Positions 45,997-54,944 of a DNA stretch of 64,000 bases are shown in pieces (position 1 is the first letter of the stretch; every line of letters starts with the position of its first letter). A program made the translations under genes and the position numbers. The DNA lies in assembly GCA_947458875.1 (NCBI GenBank), contig CANGZD010000001.1, positions 62,001 through 126,000 on the forward strand, written 5' to 3'. The stretch comes from Sphingobacteriaceae bacterium (GTDB lineage: Bacteria > Bacteroidota > Bacteroidia > Sphingobacteriales > Sphingobacteriaceae). The notes under the pieces were generated by a model, which saw only the letters and a program-made list of their open reading frames with translations, searched no databases and was not told where the DNA came from.

Positions 45997-46607
45997 TATT
46001 TTACAAAAAAGTCAAGTAGTTTTTCTCCCTCCAAATAGCCTACCAAATTGTCGCCCATGTTTACTTTTCCTACACCTTCGGGTGTTCCGGTAAAGATCAG
46101 ATCTCCTTTTTTAAGGGTTATGTATTGCGAAACAAAGGCAATCAGTTTTTCAAATTGAAAGAGCAGGTCTGAAGTATTTCCTTTTTGAACTGTTTGCCCA
46201 TTGAGTTCTAAGTGGAAGTTTAATTGATAGAGATCTTTAAATTGATCTTTAGGAATGAAATGGCTGATGGGGGCGGAGTGGTCAAATGATTTTGCCAGTT
46301 CCCAGGGCAGGCCTTTCTCTTTGTGCTTTTGTTGGATGTCACGAGCGGTGAAGTCGATACCCAGACCGATTTCGTCGTAGTATTTATGGGCAAATTTCTC
46401 GGCAATGTGTTTGCCTTCTTTGGCTATTTTAAGCACAATCTCCAATTCGTGATGAATATCGTTCGAAAAGGTGGGATGATAAAATGGCTTATTGTCTTTC
46501 AAAATGGCCGTATCGGGTTTCATAAAGATTACCGGAACGGTTGGAACAGGATTATTCAGCTCTTTGGCATGTTCGGCATAATTACGGCCAATACAAATAA
46601 TTTTCAT
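45996..46607 (-). CDS. Fumarylacetoacetate hydrolase (FAH) family protein
   Basis: This 203-residue protein belongs to the FAH/acylpyruvase family of metal-dependent C-C hydrolases or decarboxylases. It starts with CIGRNYAEHAKELN and carries the metal-binding Glu residues in HHELEIVLKI and Asp in GLGIDFTARDIQ. KSFDHSAPIS and the end LIFTGTPEGVGKVN are also typical. The size fits short FAHD1-like proteins active on acylpyruvates or oxaloacetate. It is translationally coupled to the M23 gene by a one-base overlap. TATCTTCG ends four bases before the ATG. Confidence 0.9.
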   Translation of the reverse strand: MKIICIGRNYAEHAKELNNPVPTVPVIFMKPDTAILKDNKPFYHPTFSNDIHHELEIVLKIAKEGKHIAEKFAHKYYDEIGLGIDFTARDIQQKHKEKGLPWELAKSFDHSAPISHFIPKDQFKDLYQLNFHLELNGQTVQKGNTSDLLFQFEKLIAFVSQYITLKKGDLIFTGTPEGVGKVNMGDNLVGYLEGEKLLDFFVK

Positions 46608-46611
46608 GCAA

Positions 46612-46619
46612 CGAAGATA
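46612..46619 (-). promoter_or_regulatory. -7-like element four bases before the FAH-family ATG
   Basis: The minus strand reads TATCTTCG-TTGC-ATG, one mismatch from TAnnTTTG and the same arrangement as ligA. Confidence 0.45.
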
Positions 46620-46641
46620 TTAAAAAGGAGTAAAAGCCGCT

Positions 46642-47199
46642 CTAAAGGACTGATATCCTTTTTACGACCGTTTCGTTGGCAGCAACAAAGCGGACAAAGT
46701 ACATGCCGCTTTTCAGTTTCGTGCCAACATTGAAAGAATTGTTCTGCTCTCCACTTCGCACCCTTTGAGATAACAGTGTGGTGACCTCATTTCCTAAAAA
46801 ATCCATCACTTTGATCGTCATATTCACATCTTTGCTCAAAAAGTAATTGAGGTTTAAATATTCTCCTACCGGATTAGGATAGATCTTTACGTCGGTTAAA
46901 ACCTTCTCTTCGAAAGCTGGTGGCTTATGGACTGCTAAGCTGCTATGAGCTTGCTTGTTGATTTTAATTGCTTCGGGTTTAAATGGAGCGAAACCCAGCT
47001 TGAGTTTATTTTTCAGAAAAGTAGGTTTTTCTTTCCTAGTATCATTGATTTTTGGAACCGGAACTGGTGGTGTTTTCGTACTATCTCTGAGGTTTCGAGC
47101 TTTGGGTAAGTAAGCATGTAAATCTCCTGTCGATATCATTAATAATATGATAACCGACCATAATTTTAAATAGTTAGGAGTGGAGTAGCGTTTAACCAT
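46642..47199 (-). CDS. Small exported protein with T9SS type A C-terminal sorting domain
   Basis: This 185-residue protein has an N-terminal signal (about 12-29) and a basic, Pro-rich low-complexity stretch (about 30-98). The last 80 residues match a type A sorting domain: VKIYPNPVGEYLNLNY (YPNP at 107-110), VMDFLGNEV, KSGMYFVRF and the terminal VVKRISVL. Such domains direct secretion across the outer membrane by the type IX system. There is no recognisable cargo domain, so its function is unknown. It has its own TATTTTTG promoter element six bases before the ATG. Confidence 0.82.
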   Translation of the reverse strand: MVKRYSTPNYLKLWSVIILLMISTGDLHAYLPKARNLRDSTKTPPVPVPKINDTRKEKPTFLKNKLKLGFAPFKPEAIKINKQAHSSLAVHKPPAFEEKVLTDVKIYPNPVGEYLNLNYFLSKDVNMTIKVMDFLGNEVTTLLSQRVRSGEQNNSFNVGTKLKSGMYFVRFVAANETVVKRISVL

Positions 47200-47205
47200 G
47201 CATTA

Positions 47206-47213
47206 CAAAAATA
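47206..47213 (-). promoter_or_regulatory. -7 element close to the ATG of the T9SS sorting-domain gene
   Basis: The minus strand reads TATTTTTG-TAATGC-ATG, an exact TAnnTTTG with a six-base gap. Confidence 0.45.
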
Positions 47214-47352
47214 TACATATTATTTCGACATAAACGAAGATTTGTTCGTTTAAATTTAGTTTTTAACAATAATTAACAATACACTATAACAGTGCTTTAA
47301 TTTAATTCAAATCGCATGTGAATGATGCTAATTCGAATAGCCAACACAAAAA

Positions 47353-47383
47353 TTGTTTAATTATGATACAAGGTTTACATTTG
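47353..47383 (+). promoter_or_regulatory. Bacteroidota-type promoter for kup
   Basis: TTG at 47353-47355 and TACATTTG at 47376-47383 are 20 bases apart, matching both consensus boxes and spacing. The GTG start of kup is 19 bases downstream of the -7 box. The rest of the 203-base region is AT-rich with no other recognised signal. Confidence 0.72.
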
Positions 47384-47402
47384 TCTGTTATCAATAAATT
47401 TT

Positions 47403-49340
47403 GTGAGCAATCAAAAACACATCCATCAGCTCTCTGCAGCAGGCGTACTCATTAGTTTAGGCATCATTTATGGCGATATTGGTACTTCGCCCTTATATGT
47501 TTTTAAAGCCATTGTTGATGATCGGATCATTACCTCTGATCTGATTTTAGGTGGACTTTCTTGTATTTTTTGGACACTGACCCTCCAAACTACTCTGAAG
47601 TATGTTATTATAACGCTGAGGGCAGATAATAAGGGTGAAGGTGGAATCTTCTCTCTTTTTTCCTTGGTGAAAAGGAAATCGAGATGGTTGATTGTGCCGG
47701 CAATGATAGGAGGTTGTGCTTTGTTGGCCGATGGTATCATCACGCCTCCCATTACCGTTTCTTCGGCAATTGAGGGTTTGGGTATTGTGTACCCGGGTTT
47801 GCCTACCGTTCCGATTGTGATTGCCATACTGACCTGCTTGTTCATCATTCAGCAATTTGGAACTTCCTTTGTGGGCAGGGCTTTTGGTCCGATCATGTTT
47901 GTTTGGTTCACCATGATGGCGGTTCTAGGGCTCAGTTTTATCACCCAGTATCCGGCCATTCTTAAATCGATCAACCCCTATTATGCTTACAACTTATTAA
48001 GCTCCAATCCCAGCTCTTTCCTGATCTTGGGAGCAGTTTTTCTGTGTACTACAGGGGCAGAAGCCTTATATTCAGATCTCGGCCATTGTGGGAAATCAAA
48101 CATCAGGGTAAGCTGGATCTATGTGAAAACTTGTTTATTGCTCAATTATATGGGGCAAGGTGTTTGGCTTTTACAACACCAAGGTAGTACCCTTAATGGA
48201 GAAAACCCATTTTATCAGATGATGCCTCAGTGGTTCCTTATCTTCGGAATCGGGATTGCTACTGCTGCAGCAATTATTGCTAGCCAGGCGCTCATTTCAG
48301 GCTCTTTTACCCTAATCTCTGAAGCAGTACGATTAAACTTGTGGCCAAAGGTTAAAATTAATTATCCAACCAATCAGAAAGGACAACTGTATGTGCCATC
48401 TATAAATTGGTTGTTATGGGCTGGTTGTTTGGTAGTGGTGCTCATTTTTCAGGCATCAGCCAAAATGGAGGCGGCTTACGGATTGTCCATTACTGTTGCC
48501 ATGTTAATGACTACCATTTTAGTGGCTATTTATCTTAAAAGGAAGAAATTTCCTAATTATATTGTGTATACCTTTTTAGCAATCTATCTCATCATCGAAT
48601 CGACTTTTTTGGCAAGTAATTTAGCGAAAATATTACATGGAGGCTGGTTTACGATTGTGCTCGGATCTATTCTATTTTCGGTAATGTGGGCCTGGTCATC
48701 AGCACGGCGCATTAAAAACCGTTTTGTGAAATTCGTAGAGATTGAAGAATATTATCCTATTATTAAGGAGCTGAGTGAGGATGAATCTGTGCCGAAATAT
48801 GCCTCTCAGCTGGTGTACCTGACCAGTGCTAATTTCAGTTCGGAAATCGAATTAAAAATCATGTATTCGATTTTGCAAAAACAGCCAAAGCGTGCCGATG
48901 TGTACTGGCTAGTCCATGTGGATGTAGTGGATGAGCCCTATACCAGTGATTATAAGGTTGATTTCCTGATCCCAGGGAAGTTGGTGCGTATCGATTTTAA
49001 ATTAGGCTTCAGAATAGAGCAACGGATCAATGTTTTATTCAGAAAAGTGGTAGAAGAATTGGTGCAAAATAAAGAGATTGATATTACGAGCAAGTATCCC
49101 TCCCTTAATAAACATCATATTGTTGGCGACTTTAAATTTGTTGTTTTAGAGAAGGTGCTTTCCAAATCAAATAAACTCCCATTTATTGAGCGTTTTATCA
49201 TGGATTACTATTTTATTCTTCGCAAATTCAGTTTGTCTGAAGAGAAAGGTTTTGGTTTAGATTCCAGTTTCGTAACCATGGAGCGGGTGCCGCTCATTGT
49301 CTCTACGGTCGACGACACCCAACTCAAACGGATCAATTGA
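47403..49340 (+). CDS. kup: Low-affinity potassium transporter Kup
   Basis: Kup imports K+ with protons across the inner membrane. The 645-residue protein starts at GTG 47403. It has the family signature YGDIGTSPLY (about 23-32), followed by EGGIFSLFSL, ADGIITPPITVSSAIEGL and GAEALYSDLGHCG. About 12 membrane helices end near residue 430, and a cytoplasmic C-terminal domain of about 200 residues follows. The length is normal. It is monocistronic with its own promoter and terminator. Confidence 0.95.
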   Translation: MSNQKHIHQLSAAGVLISLGIIYGDIGTSPLYVFKAIVDDRIITSDLILGGLSCIFWTLTLQTTLKYVIITLRADNKGEGGIFSLFSLVKRKSRWLIVPAMIGGCALLADGIITPPITVSSAIEGLGIVYPGLPTVPIVIAILTCLFIIQQFGTSFVGRAFGPIMFVWFTMMAVLGLSFITQYPAILKSINPYYAYNLLSSNPSSFLILGAVFLCTTGAEALYSDLGHCGKSNIRVSWIYVKTCLLLNYMGQGVWLLQHQGSTLNGENPFYQMMPQWFLIFGIGIATAAAIIASQALISGSFTLISEAVRLNLWPKVKINYPTNQKGQLYVPSINWLLWAGCLVVVLIFQASAKMEAAYGLSITVAMLMTTILVAIYLKRKKFPNYIVYTFLAIYLIIESTFLASNLAKILHGGWFTIVLGSILFSVMWAWSSARRIKNRFVKFVEIEEYYPIIKELSEDESVPKYASQLVYLTSANFSSEIELKIMYSILQKQPKRADVYWLVHVDVVDEPYTSDYKVDFLIPGKLVRIDFKLGFRIEQRINVLFRKVVEELVQNKEIDITSKYPSLNKHHIVGDFKFVVLEKVLSKSNKLPFIERFIMDYYFILRKFSLSEEKGFGLDSSFVTMERVPLIVSTVDDTQLKRIN

Positions 49341-49345
49341 TTTCT

Positions 49346-49377
49346 AAAAGCCCCGAATTACCATTCGGGGCTTTTTT
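49346..49377 (+). terminator. Terminator after kup
   Basis: AAAAGCCCCGAAT / ATTCGGGGCTTTT around TACC, followed by more T, forms a perfect 13-bp stem. Confidence 0.92.
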
Positions 49378-49435
49378 ATCTCCTATCATAAATCAGAGGT
49401 TTAGACGTTTATATCTATAAACCAAAAATCTTATT

Positions 49436-49864
49436 ATGAAAACATTACGCATTTATTTAGTTCTTGTAGCCTTGCTAGTCTTGGCAGCCTGTAAAAAAGA
49501 TAGCCCTACTTTGCCTGCATCTGAATTGCTTCTAGGGCATTGGAAGTGGTATAGCCAGGGAATTAATATTGTAAGTCAAGATGGAGAAACCTTAGATGTT
49601 GATAATCTATACTACGTCCCGGAGGCTTATGCTGAATTTAAAATTGAAAATAACAACAAGATTGTTGTGCTTTCTGAAGATGGCATCAATACAGAATTTG
49701 GTGGGTGGGTATTGGACGAATCGAAGAATGAGATTGAAATTGTAGATACCAATTTTAAAATTTTAAGATTGGATAAAGAGTATTTTATTATATCCTACGA
49801 TTATGTCAACCCTGACCCTAACATTACGTATATTTTCCGTTATACCTTTATTTTTAAGCGATAG
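49436..49864 (+). CDS. Hypothetical lipoprotein, lipocalin-like
   Basis: This 142-residue protein begins with a lipoprotein signal ending in the lipobox LAAC19-KKD. The mature part opens with ELLLGHWKWYS, like the start of small lipocalin-like beta-barrel domains. It alternates polar and hydrophobic residues consistent with beta strands. The function is unknown. It is monocistronic, flanked by two terminators. Confidence 0.75.
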   Translation: MKTLRIYLVLVALLVLAACKKDSPTLPASELLLGHWKWYSQGINIVSQDGETLDVDNLYYVPEAYAEFKIENNNKIVVLSEDGINTEFGGWVLDESKNEIEIVDTNFKILRLDKEYFIISYDYVNPDPNITYIFRYTFIFKR

Positions 49865-49878
49865 TATCATTTGCCATC

Positions 49879-49912
49879 AAAAAAGCCCTCCGAAAATCGG
49901 AGGGCTTTTTTT
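49879..49912. terminator. Bidirectional terminator between the lipoprotein and permease genes
   Basis: AAAAAGCCCTCCGA / TCGGAGGGCTTTTT around AAA has A and T runs on both sides and reaches the permease stop codon at 49911. Confidence 0.92.
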
Positions 49913-51611
49913 AGGAATTCAGCTTACTATTCTTGCGTCCGAATCCGAAATAGATCGTTAATCCTGCAAGGAGCCAGATGGTAAATACCAGCCAGTTTTT
50001 AACCGGGATTTCGGTCATGAGATAGAAACAGCTCAATAGGCCCAATACGGGAATCAGCGAATAATTGTTGATAAAAGCCATTCCTGCTACAATGATGCTG
50101 ATGATGAGGAAGAGATAGAAAGGTATGTGGTGTTTCCAACTTTCAAATCCTTCATTGAAACTCATGGTACTTTCAATATGCGCTCTGAAAAACCACAGGC
50201 ATGCCAGAACTAATACCGGAATAAGGAACTTGCCATTGATATAAGGGATCTTAAACCGTTTATCGCCCGGTTCAATATTCTCATCTTTAGGTAGATATAA
50301 TACGCCTCCGCAAACCAATACAAAGGCAAACAAAGTACCGATACTGGTTAAATCGGTTACCAAACTGCTCTCCAGGAATAAGGCTGGGATAGCTACCAGA
50401 AATCCGGTAACAATGGTGGCAAATGAAGGAGTCTGGTATTTGGGGTGGATTTTAGAAAACTGTTTAGGCAATAAACCATCGCGGCTCATGCTCATCCAAA
50501 TCCGTGGCTGACCCAATTGGAAAACCAGTAAAACACTTGTAGTAGCCACTACCGCACTAATCGAAATCACATAAGAAATCCAGGGTTTATTGATTTTCTC
50601 AAAAACGAAAGCCAATGGATCATCTACTTTCAACTCTGAGTAGTTCACCATTCCGGTCAATACCAGGGCTATTAAAATGTACAATACCGTACAAATCAAT
50701 AAAGAATAGATCATCCCTTTGGGTAAATCACGTCTCGGGTTTTCACATTCTTCTGCAGTAGTAGAGATGGCATCAAAGCCGATATAGGCATAGAACACAG
50801 CCGATACGCCTCTTAAAACTCCACTAAAATTATTGGGTAAGAAAGGGGTCCAGTTTTCCGGATCTACGTAAAAGAAGCCGAAGGTGATCACAAACAAAAT
50901 GACGGCCACTTTCAGTCCTACCATGAAATTGGTACTTTTCTTACTCTCTTTAATACCCACATAAGCCAACCAGGTTACAAAAACCACGATCAGCATGGCC
51001 GGTATGTTCAGGAACAGTTTACCATCGCCAAGGCTGGGTGCAGTTGTCCATGCTTGATAGGCCTCAGCCATCCTGCCTTCTAAAACCTTTCCCGAAGCCA
51101 TTAATTGTGCGGCTTCTTCGTAACGAGCCTGAGCGGTGGTATGGTCGGTGGTGAGCCATCCCGGTAAGTGAATGCCCACACCCTGCAAAATATTGTTAAA
51201 ATAACCACTCCAGGAAATAGAAACCACAATATTACCGATGGCATATTCGAGAATTAATGCCCATCCGATAATCCAGGCCACCAACTCGCCAAATGCTACA
51301 TAAGCGTAGGTATAAGCCGATCCGGAAACGGGTACCCGTGAGGCAAATTCTGCATAACAGAGCGCCGAAAAACCACAGGTGATGGCTGTAATCACAAATA
51401 AAATGGAAACACCTGGACCTCCATTGTAAGCAGCTGTACCAATAGTAGAGAAAATGCCTGCGCCAATTACGGCAGCAATGCCCATGGCGGTAAGGTCTTT
51501 AACTTTTAGGACTTTTTTGAGGCCTTGGTTGCCTTCGCCGTCGGTATAGCCGGTTTCTTGGTCTTTTAAAATATTGGAAATCGATTTTTTTCTGAATAAA
51601 GATTGCGACAT
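49911..51611 (-). CDS. APC-superfamily amino acid permease (cationic amino acid transporter-like)
   Basis: This 566-residue inner-membrane protein has about 13 hydrophobic helices. Helix 1 reads LTAMGIAAVIGAGIFSTIG, with the glycine-rich break typical of APC transporters. FASRVPVSGSAYTYAYVAFGELVAWIIGW and FYAYIGFDAISTTAEECENPRRDLP are typical of the CAT/YfnA group. A loop of about 60 residues (about 150-200) lies between helices 4 and 5. The substrate is probably a cationic or broad-range amino acid, but this is an inference. Confidence 0.88.
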   Translation of the reverse strand: MSQSLFRKKSISNILKDQETGYTDGEGNQGLKKVLKVKDLTAMGIAAVIGAGIFSTIGTAAYNGGPGVSILFVITAITCGFSALCYAEFASRVPVSGSAYTYAYVAFGELVAWIIGWALILEYAIGNIVVSISWSGYFNNILQGVGIHLPGWLTTDHTTAQARYEEAAQLMASGKVLEGRMAEAYQAWTTAPSLGDGKLFLNIPAMLIVVFVTWLAYVGIKESKKSTNFMVGLKVAVILFVITFGFFYVDPENWTPFLPNNFSGVLRGVSAVFYAYIGFDAISTTAEECENPRRDLPKGMIYSLLICTVLYILIALVLTGMVNYSELKVDDPLAFVFEKINKPWISYVISISAVVATTSVLLVFQLGQPRIWMSMSRDGLLPKQFSKIHPKYQTPSFATIVTGFLVAIPALFLESSLVTDLTSIGTLFAFVLVCGGVLYLPKDENIEPGDKRFKIPYINGKFLIPVLVLACLWFFRAHIESTMSFNEGFESWKHHIPFYLFLIISIIVAGMAFINNYSLIPVLGLLSCFYLMTEIPVKNWLVFTIWLLAGLTIYFGFGRKNSKLNS

Positions 51612-51659
51612 CGGTGGTCAATTTTTTGATTAAGATAGTAAAACGTTATTGAGTTGAAA

Positions 51660-53381
51660 TTATTCTTGATCTAATTTTGCCAATTCATTTTGCACGAATG
51701 CTACCAATTCTTGTACATGGTCGGCACTGAAATCGAAACGGATACCCGCAGTTTCATAAATTTCACGGATAGTTTTGGTATAACCGAGTTTCAATGCATT
51801 GAGGTAGCTGTTTAACCCTTTCTCTGGATTTCCCTTATAATTTTTCCAAACGGCAATAGCACCCAATTGGGCAATTCCGTATTCAATATAATAGAATGGA
51901 ACTTCAAAAATATGCAATTGCTTCTGCCATAAGTAGGCTGCGGCGTCTGCATGTTCGCTCCAGTCAATGAAATTGGCGCCAAAACGTTCAAAAATCTCTT
52001 TCCAAGCCGTATTTCGCTCTGCTGTAGTGTGTTCCGGATGGGTGTAGATCCAATGCTGGAACTGATCTACCACAGCTACCCAGGGCAGGGTTTTTAACAC
52101 ATCTTTAAGCTGGTCGCGTTTGGCACGTTTCAGTTCTTCAGCATCGCTGAAAAAGGCATCCCAATGATCCATGGAAATCAACTCCATGCTCATGGAAGCT
52201 AGTTCGGCTACTTCAGAAGGGCAGAGTTTGAAATCATTTAGGTCCAAATCGGCTGTTACAAACGTATGAATAGCGTGACCGCCCTCATGTACCATGGTGG
52301 TGAGGTCGCGAAAGGTATTGGCCGAATTCATGAAGATGAAAGGAGCCCCGGTTTCGGCCAGCGGATAATTGTAACCACCGGGAGCTTTACCTTTGCGGCT
52401 TTCCACGTCAAACAGGCCATTCGCTTTCATGGTTTTGATACGTTCGCCCAAAAAGTTGTCTAATTTGTCGAAGCAATCGATGGTTTTATCAATTAGCTCC
52501 TGGCCGTTAGCAAATGGTTTTAATGCCGGTTTGCCTGAGATGTCCACTTCAGTATCCCAAGGTTGTAGGGAAGGGAGTTTCAATGCTTGCTTGCGGGCAT
52601 CTGCTTGCATGCGCAACACCGGAACAACTTCCTTTTCAATGGCTTCATGAAAACGGAAACAATCTTCGGGGGTATAATCAAAACGGCCTAGAGCTTGGAA
52701 CATGTAATCCCTGAAATTGTCGAATCCGGCATTTATAGCCACTTGATGGCGTAACTTCAGCAAGCGATTGAATAAATCGTTCAGCTGTACTTTATCTTGC
52801 AATCTCCGCTGACTGATGGCCTGCCAAGCCTGCTGGCGGGTTTCCCGGTTCAGATCCTTTAAAAACACCGAAGCCTGTTCCAGCGTGTATTCCTGGTAAT
52901 TTAGCTGTACCGACATGGCGCCGGTAATGCTCTGGTATTTTTGCTGTTCCAGCTGAATTTCGGTCTGTAAGGCTATGTTTTCTTCTCTAAATAATTCCAG
53001 GGCTTTGCGGGTACTCCTGATCAGGATGAAATATTTTTGCTCATCCAGCTGATCGAGGTAGGGGCTATCGATGAGTTTTTTATTCAGCTCGTTGTTCAAA
53101 GGTGCCACCTTTGGCTCAATTTCGGTTGCAAAGTATTGGAAATCGGCGAGTAGTTTTTCGTTGGTAGTATCGCAAGTCATGCGGATATAGCGCCAGGCGA
53201 AATCTTCTTCCAAAGCAGCCTCCAGTTCGCTACGGTCTTTTAACCACTGTTCCAATTCGGCAGCTGAATGAATAAGTCTATTTTGTAATTCTTGAAAAAC
53301 GGGTTCAATTTGCTCCCATGTCATTTCAAAATTTGAAGAGAGATAACTCCGCTTTTTCTTTTTAATGCTTAAATCTTCCAT
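51660..53381 (-). CDS. M3 family oligoendopeptidase
   Basis: M3 peptidases are cytoplasmic zinc enzymes that degrade oligopeptides. The 573-residue protein has the HEXXH zinc motif in TTMVHEGGHAIHTF (about 365-369) with the third ligand in the following CPSEVAELASMSME. It also has GAPFIFMNSANTFRDL and the C-terminal FYYIEYGIAQLGAIAVW, typical of PepF-like members. ATG 53381 was chosen; a TTG at 53390 would overlap the ubiA stop. It is the last gene of an engB-ubiA-pepF string. Confidence 0.93.
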   Translation of the reverse strand: MEDLSIKKKKRSYLSSNFEMTWEQIEPVFQELQNRLIHSAAELEQWLKDRSELEAALEEDFAWRYIRMTCDTTNEKLLADFQYFATEIEPKVAPLNNELNKKLIDSPYLDQLDEQKYFILIRSTRKALELFREENIALQTEIQLEQQKYQSITGAMSVQLNYQEYTLEQASVFLKDLNRETRQQAWQAISQRRLQDKVQLNDLFNRLLKLRHQVAINAGFDNFRDYMFQALGRFDYTPEDCFRFHEAIEKEVVPVLRMQADARKQALKLPSLQPWDTEVDISGKPALKPFANGQELIDKTIDCFDKLDNFLGERIKTMKANGLFDVESRKGKAPGGYNYPLAETGAPFIFMNSANTFRDLTTMVHEGGHAIHTFVTADLDLNDFKLCPSEVAELASMSMELISMDHWDAFFSDAEELKRAKRDQLKDVLKTLPWVAVVDQFQHWIYTHPEHTTAERNTAWKEIFERFGANFIDWSEHADAAAYLWQKQLHIFEVPFYYIEYGIAQLGAIAVWKNYKGNPEKGLNSYLNALKLGYTKTIREIYETAGIRFDFSADHVQELVAFVQNELAKLDQE

Positions 53382-53386
53382 TCGTA

Positions 53387-54247
53387 TCAATAAGGACTTC
53401 TTAAATAAACATCTAATAAATAAAATACTGCAAATACAACGGAGGCATAACCGTTTGTAGTCTGGAATGCCCGGTCTACTTTAGTTAAATCATTTGGTTT
53501 GACCAGGCTGTGCTGGTAAACCAAAAGTGCAGCAAAAAATAAAACGCCACAGATATAAAACCAACTCAGCGTAGTGAAAAACAAAGGCAGCGTAATGAAA
53601 ATAACACTTAAAAGGTGTAAAAATGCCGACACTTGAAGTGATTTTTTTGCACCCAGCCAGGCCGGAATGGAGTATAATTTTTCCTGCTTGTCGAATTCTT
53701 CATCTTGTAAAGCATAAATAATATCGAAACCGCTTACCCAACACAATACGGCCAGGGAGAAGAAAATAGGAGTCATGGCAAATTCACCTGTTACCACCAG
53801 GTAAGCACCAATAGGTGCCAGCGCAAGACCTAGCCCTAAAACCAAATGGCATAGTGGTGTAAATCGTTTGGTATAGCTGTATCCCAATACCACGGTCAAT
53901 GCCACTGGCGAAAGATAAAAGCATAATTTATTAATAAAAAAGGTGGTGATGATGAATAAACCCGCATTGATGAGGGTGAAAAAAAATGCTTCATTAGCAC
54001 TGATTTTACCTGCCGGGATATCACGAACCTGGGTACGCGGATTTTTTGCATCAAATTCGCGGTCGAGGTAACGGTTAAATGCCATGGCCGCATTGCGTGC
54101 AAAAACCATACACAGCACCATCAAAATCAACTTGGTCCACTCAAAAGTGTTTGGAGTAGTATTCAACGCCAGGAAAAAGCCAATAAAGGCAAAAGGCATG
54201 GCAAAGATGCTGTGTGCAAAAAGTACGAGGGAAGCGTATTTTCTCAT
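53387..54247 (-). CDS. UbiA-family prenyltransferase
   Basis: UbiA-type enzymes attach a polyprenyl chain to an aromatic acid in quinone synthesis. The 286-residue membrane protein has about nine helices. The first Asp-rich motif is NRYLDREFDAKNPRT, and the second is DIIYALQDEEFDKQEKL. Bacteria with futalosine-type menaquinone synthesis use a UbiA-like enzyme, MqnP; a menG/ubiE gene lies 700 bases away. The substrate (4-hydroxybenzoate or the futalosine-route acid) is not decided by sequence. It overlaps engB by four bases. Confidence 0.85.
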   Translation of the reverse strand: MRKYASLVLFAHSIFAMPFAFIGFFLALNTTPNTFEWTKLILMVLCMVFARNAAMAFNRYLDREFDAKNPRTQVRDIPAGKISANEAFFFTLINAGLFIITTFFINKLCFYLSPVALTVVLGYSYTKRFTPLCHLVLGLGLALAPIGAYLVVTGEFAMTPIFFSLAVLCWVSGFDIIYALQDEEFDKQEKLYSIPAWLGAKKSLQVSAFLHLLSVIFITLPLFFTTLSWFYICGVLFFAALLVYQHSLVKPNDLTKVDRAFQTTNGYASVVFAVFYLLDVYLRSPY

Positions 54248-54843
54248 ATGTTAAATTGGCTGTTCAGTTCGTCGATCAATCGTAAAACAGCATCCCTGCC
54301 TAATTTATTCTCGGCAGAGGTAATAAATATTTGAGGAACTTCCTCAAAAGATTTTAGGAGTTCCTTTTTGAATTTTGCCACGTTTTGGTCGGTTTTCACA
54401 GCCGATTGTTTATCTGCTTTTGTGAAAATTAGTAAGAAGGGGATACCTTCCTCCCCCAACCAGTTACAAAAATCGATGTCCACTTTTTGTGGCTCCAACC
54501 TGCTGTCTATTAAAACAAAAACACATTGTAGGCTTTCACGGTTCTTTAAATAATACCTAATGAATCGTTCCCACTCGGTGCGATTGCTTTTTGAAGTACG
54601 GGCATAACCATATCCCGGTAGGTCAACTAAATACCAGTCATCATTCACGATGAAATGATTGATCAATTGTGTCTTCCCGGGTTTTTGTGAAGTTTTTGCC
54701 AGACCCTTGTGGTTGAGCAGCATGTTGATGAGCGATGATTTGCCCACGTTGGAGCGACCAATAAACGCATATTCGGGACGTACCGGGGGGGGCAATTTAT
54801 CGGTTCGGGTATTGCTGCAAACAAAAGCGGCAGTTTTGATCAT
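54244..54843 (-). CDS. engB: Ribosome biogenesis GTPase YihA/YsxC (EngB)
   Basis: EngB is an essential small GTPase of 50S assembly. The 199-residue protein has G1 GRSNVGKS at residues 29-36, the switch-I segment KTSQKPGKTQLINHF, G3 DLPGYGYA, G4 TKAD and G5 SSAE-like TSAENKLG. Length matches the family. An exact TAACTTTG ends four bases before the ATG on the minus strand. It heads engB-ubiA-pepF and diverges from menG/ubiE. Confidence 0.96.
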   Translation of the reverse strand: MIKTAAFVCSNTRTDKLPPPVRPEYAFIGRSNVGKSSLINMLLNHKGLAKTSQKPGKTQLINHFIVNDDWYLVDLPGYGYARTSKSNRTEWERFIRYYLKNRESLQCVFVLIDSRLEPQKVDIDFCNWLGEEGIPFLLIFTKADKQSAVKTDQNVAKFKKELLKSFEEVPQIFITSAENKLGRDAVLRLIDELNSQFNI

Positions 54844-54847
54844 GGCT

Positions 54848-54855
54848 CAAAGTTA
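54848..54855 (-). promoter_or_regulatory. -7 element four bases before the engB ATG
   Basis: The minus strand reads TAACTTTG-AGCC-ATG, an exact TAnnTTTG. The predicted start of transcription falls on the A of ATG. Confidence 0.55.
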
Positions 54856-54932
54856 ATCCTTTTCGATAAAGGAATTTTGCGTCTAAGCTTAATTTTCTTC
54901 TGTCATTCACGTTTTATGTGCTTGTTGCAACT

Positions 54933-54940
54933 TATCTTTG
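54933..54940 (+). promoter_or_regulatory. -7 element four bases before the menG/ubiE ATG
   Basis: TATCTTTG-CAGC-ATG matches TAnnTTTG exactly with a four-base gap, mirroring the divergent engB promoter 85 bases away. Confidence 0.55.
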
Positions 54941-54944
54941 CAGC

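Noticed and set aside
47214-47402. Riboswitch upstream of kup
   Set aside because: Some kup genes in other phyla have c-di-AMP riboswitches, but a good promoter leaves a leader of only about 15 bases here, and no stable structure was seen.
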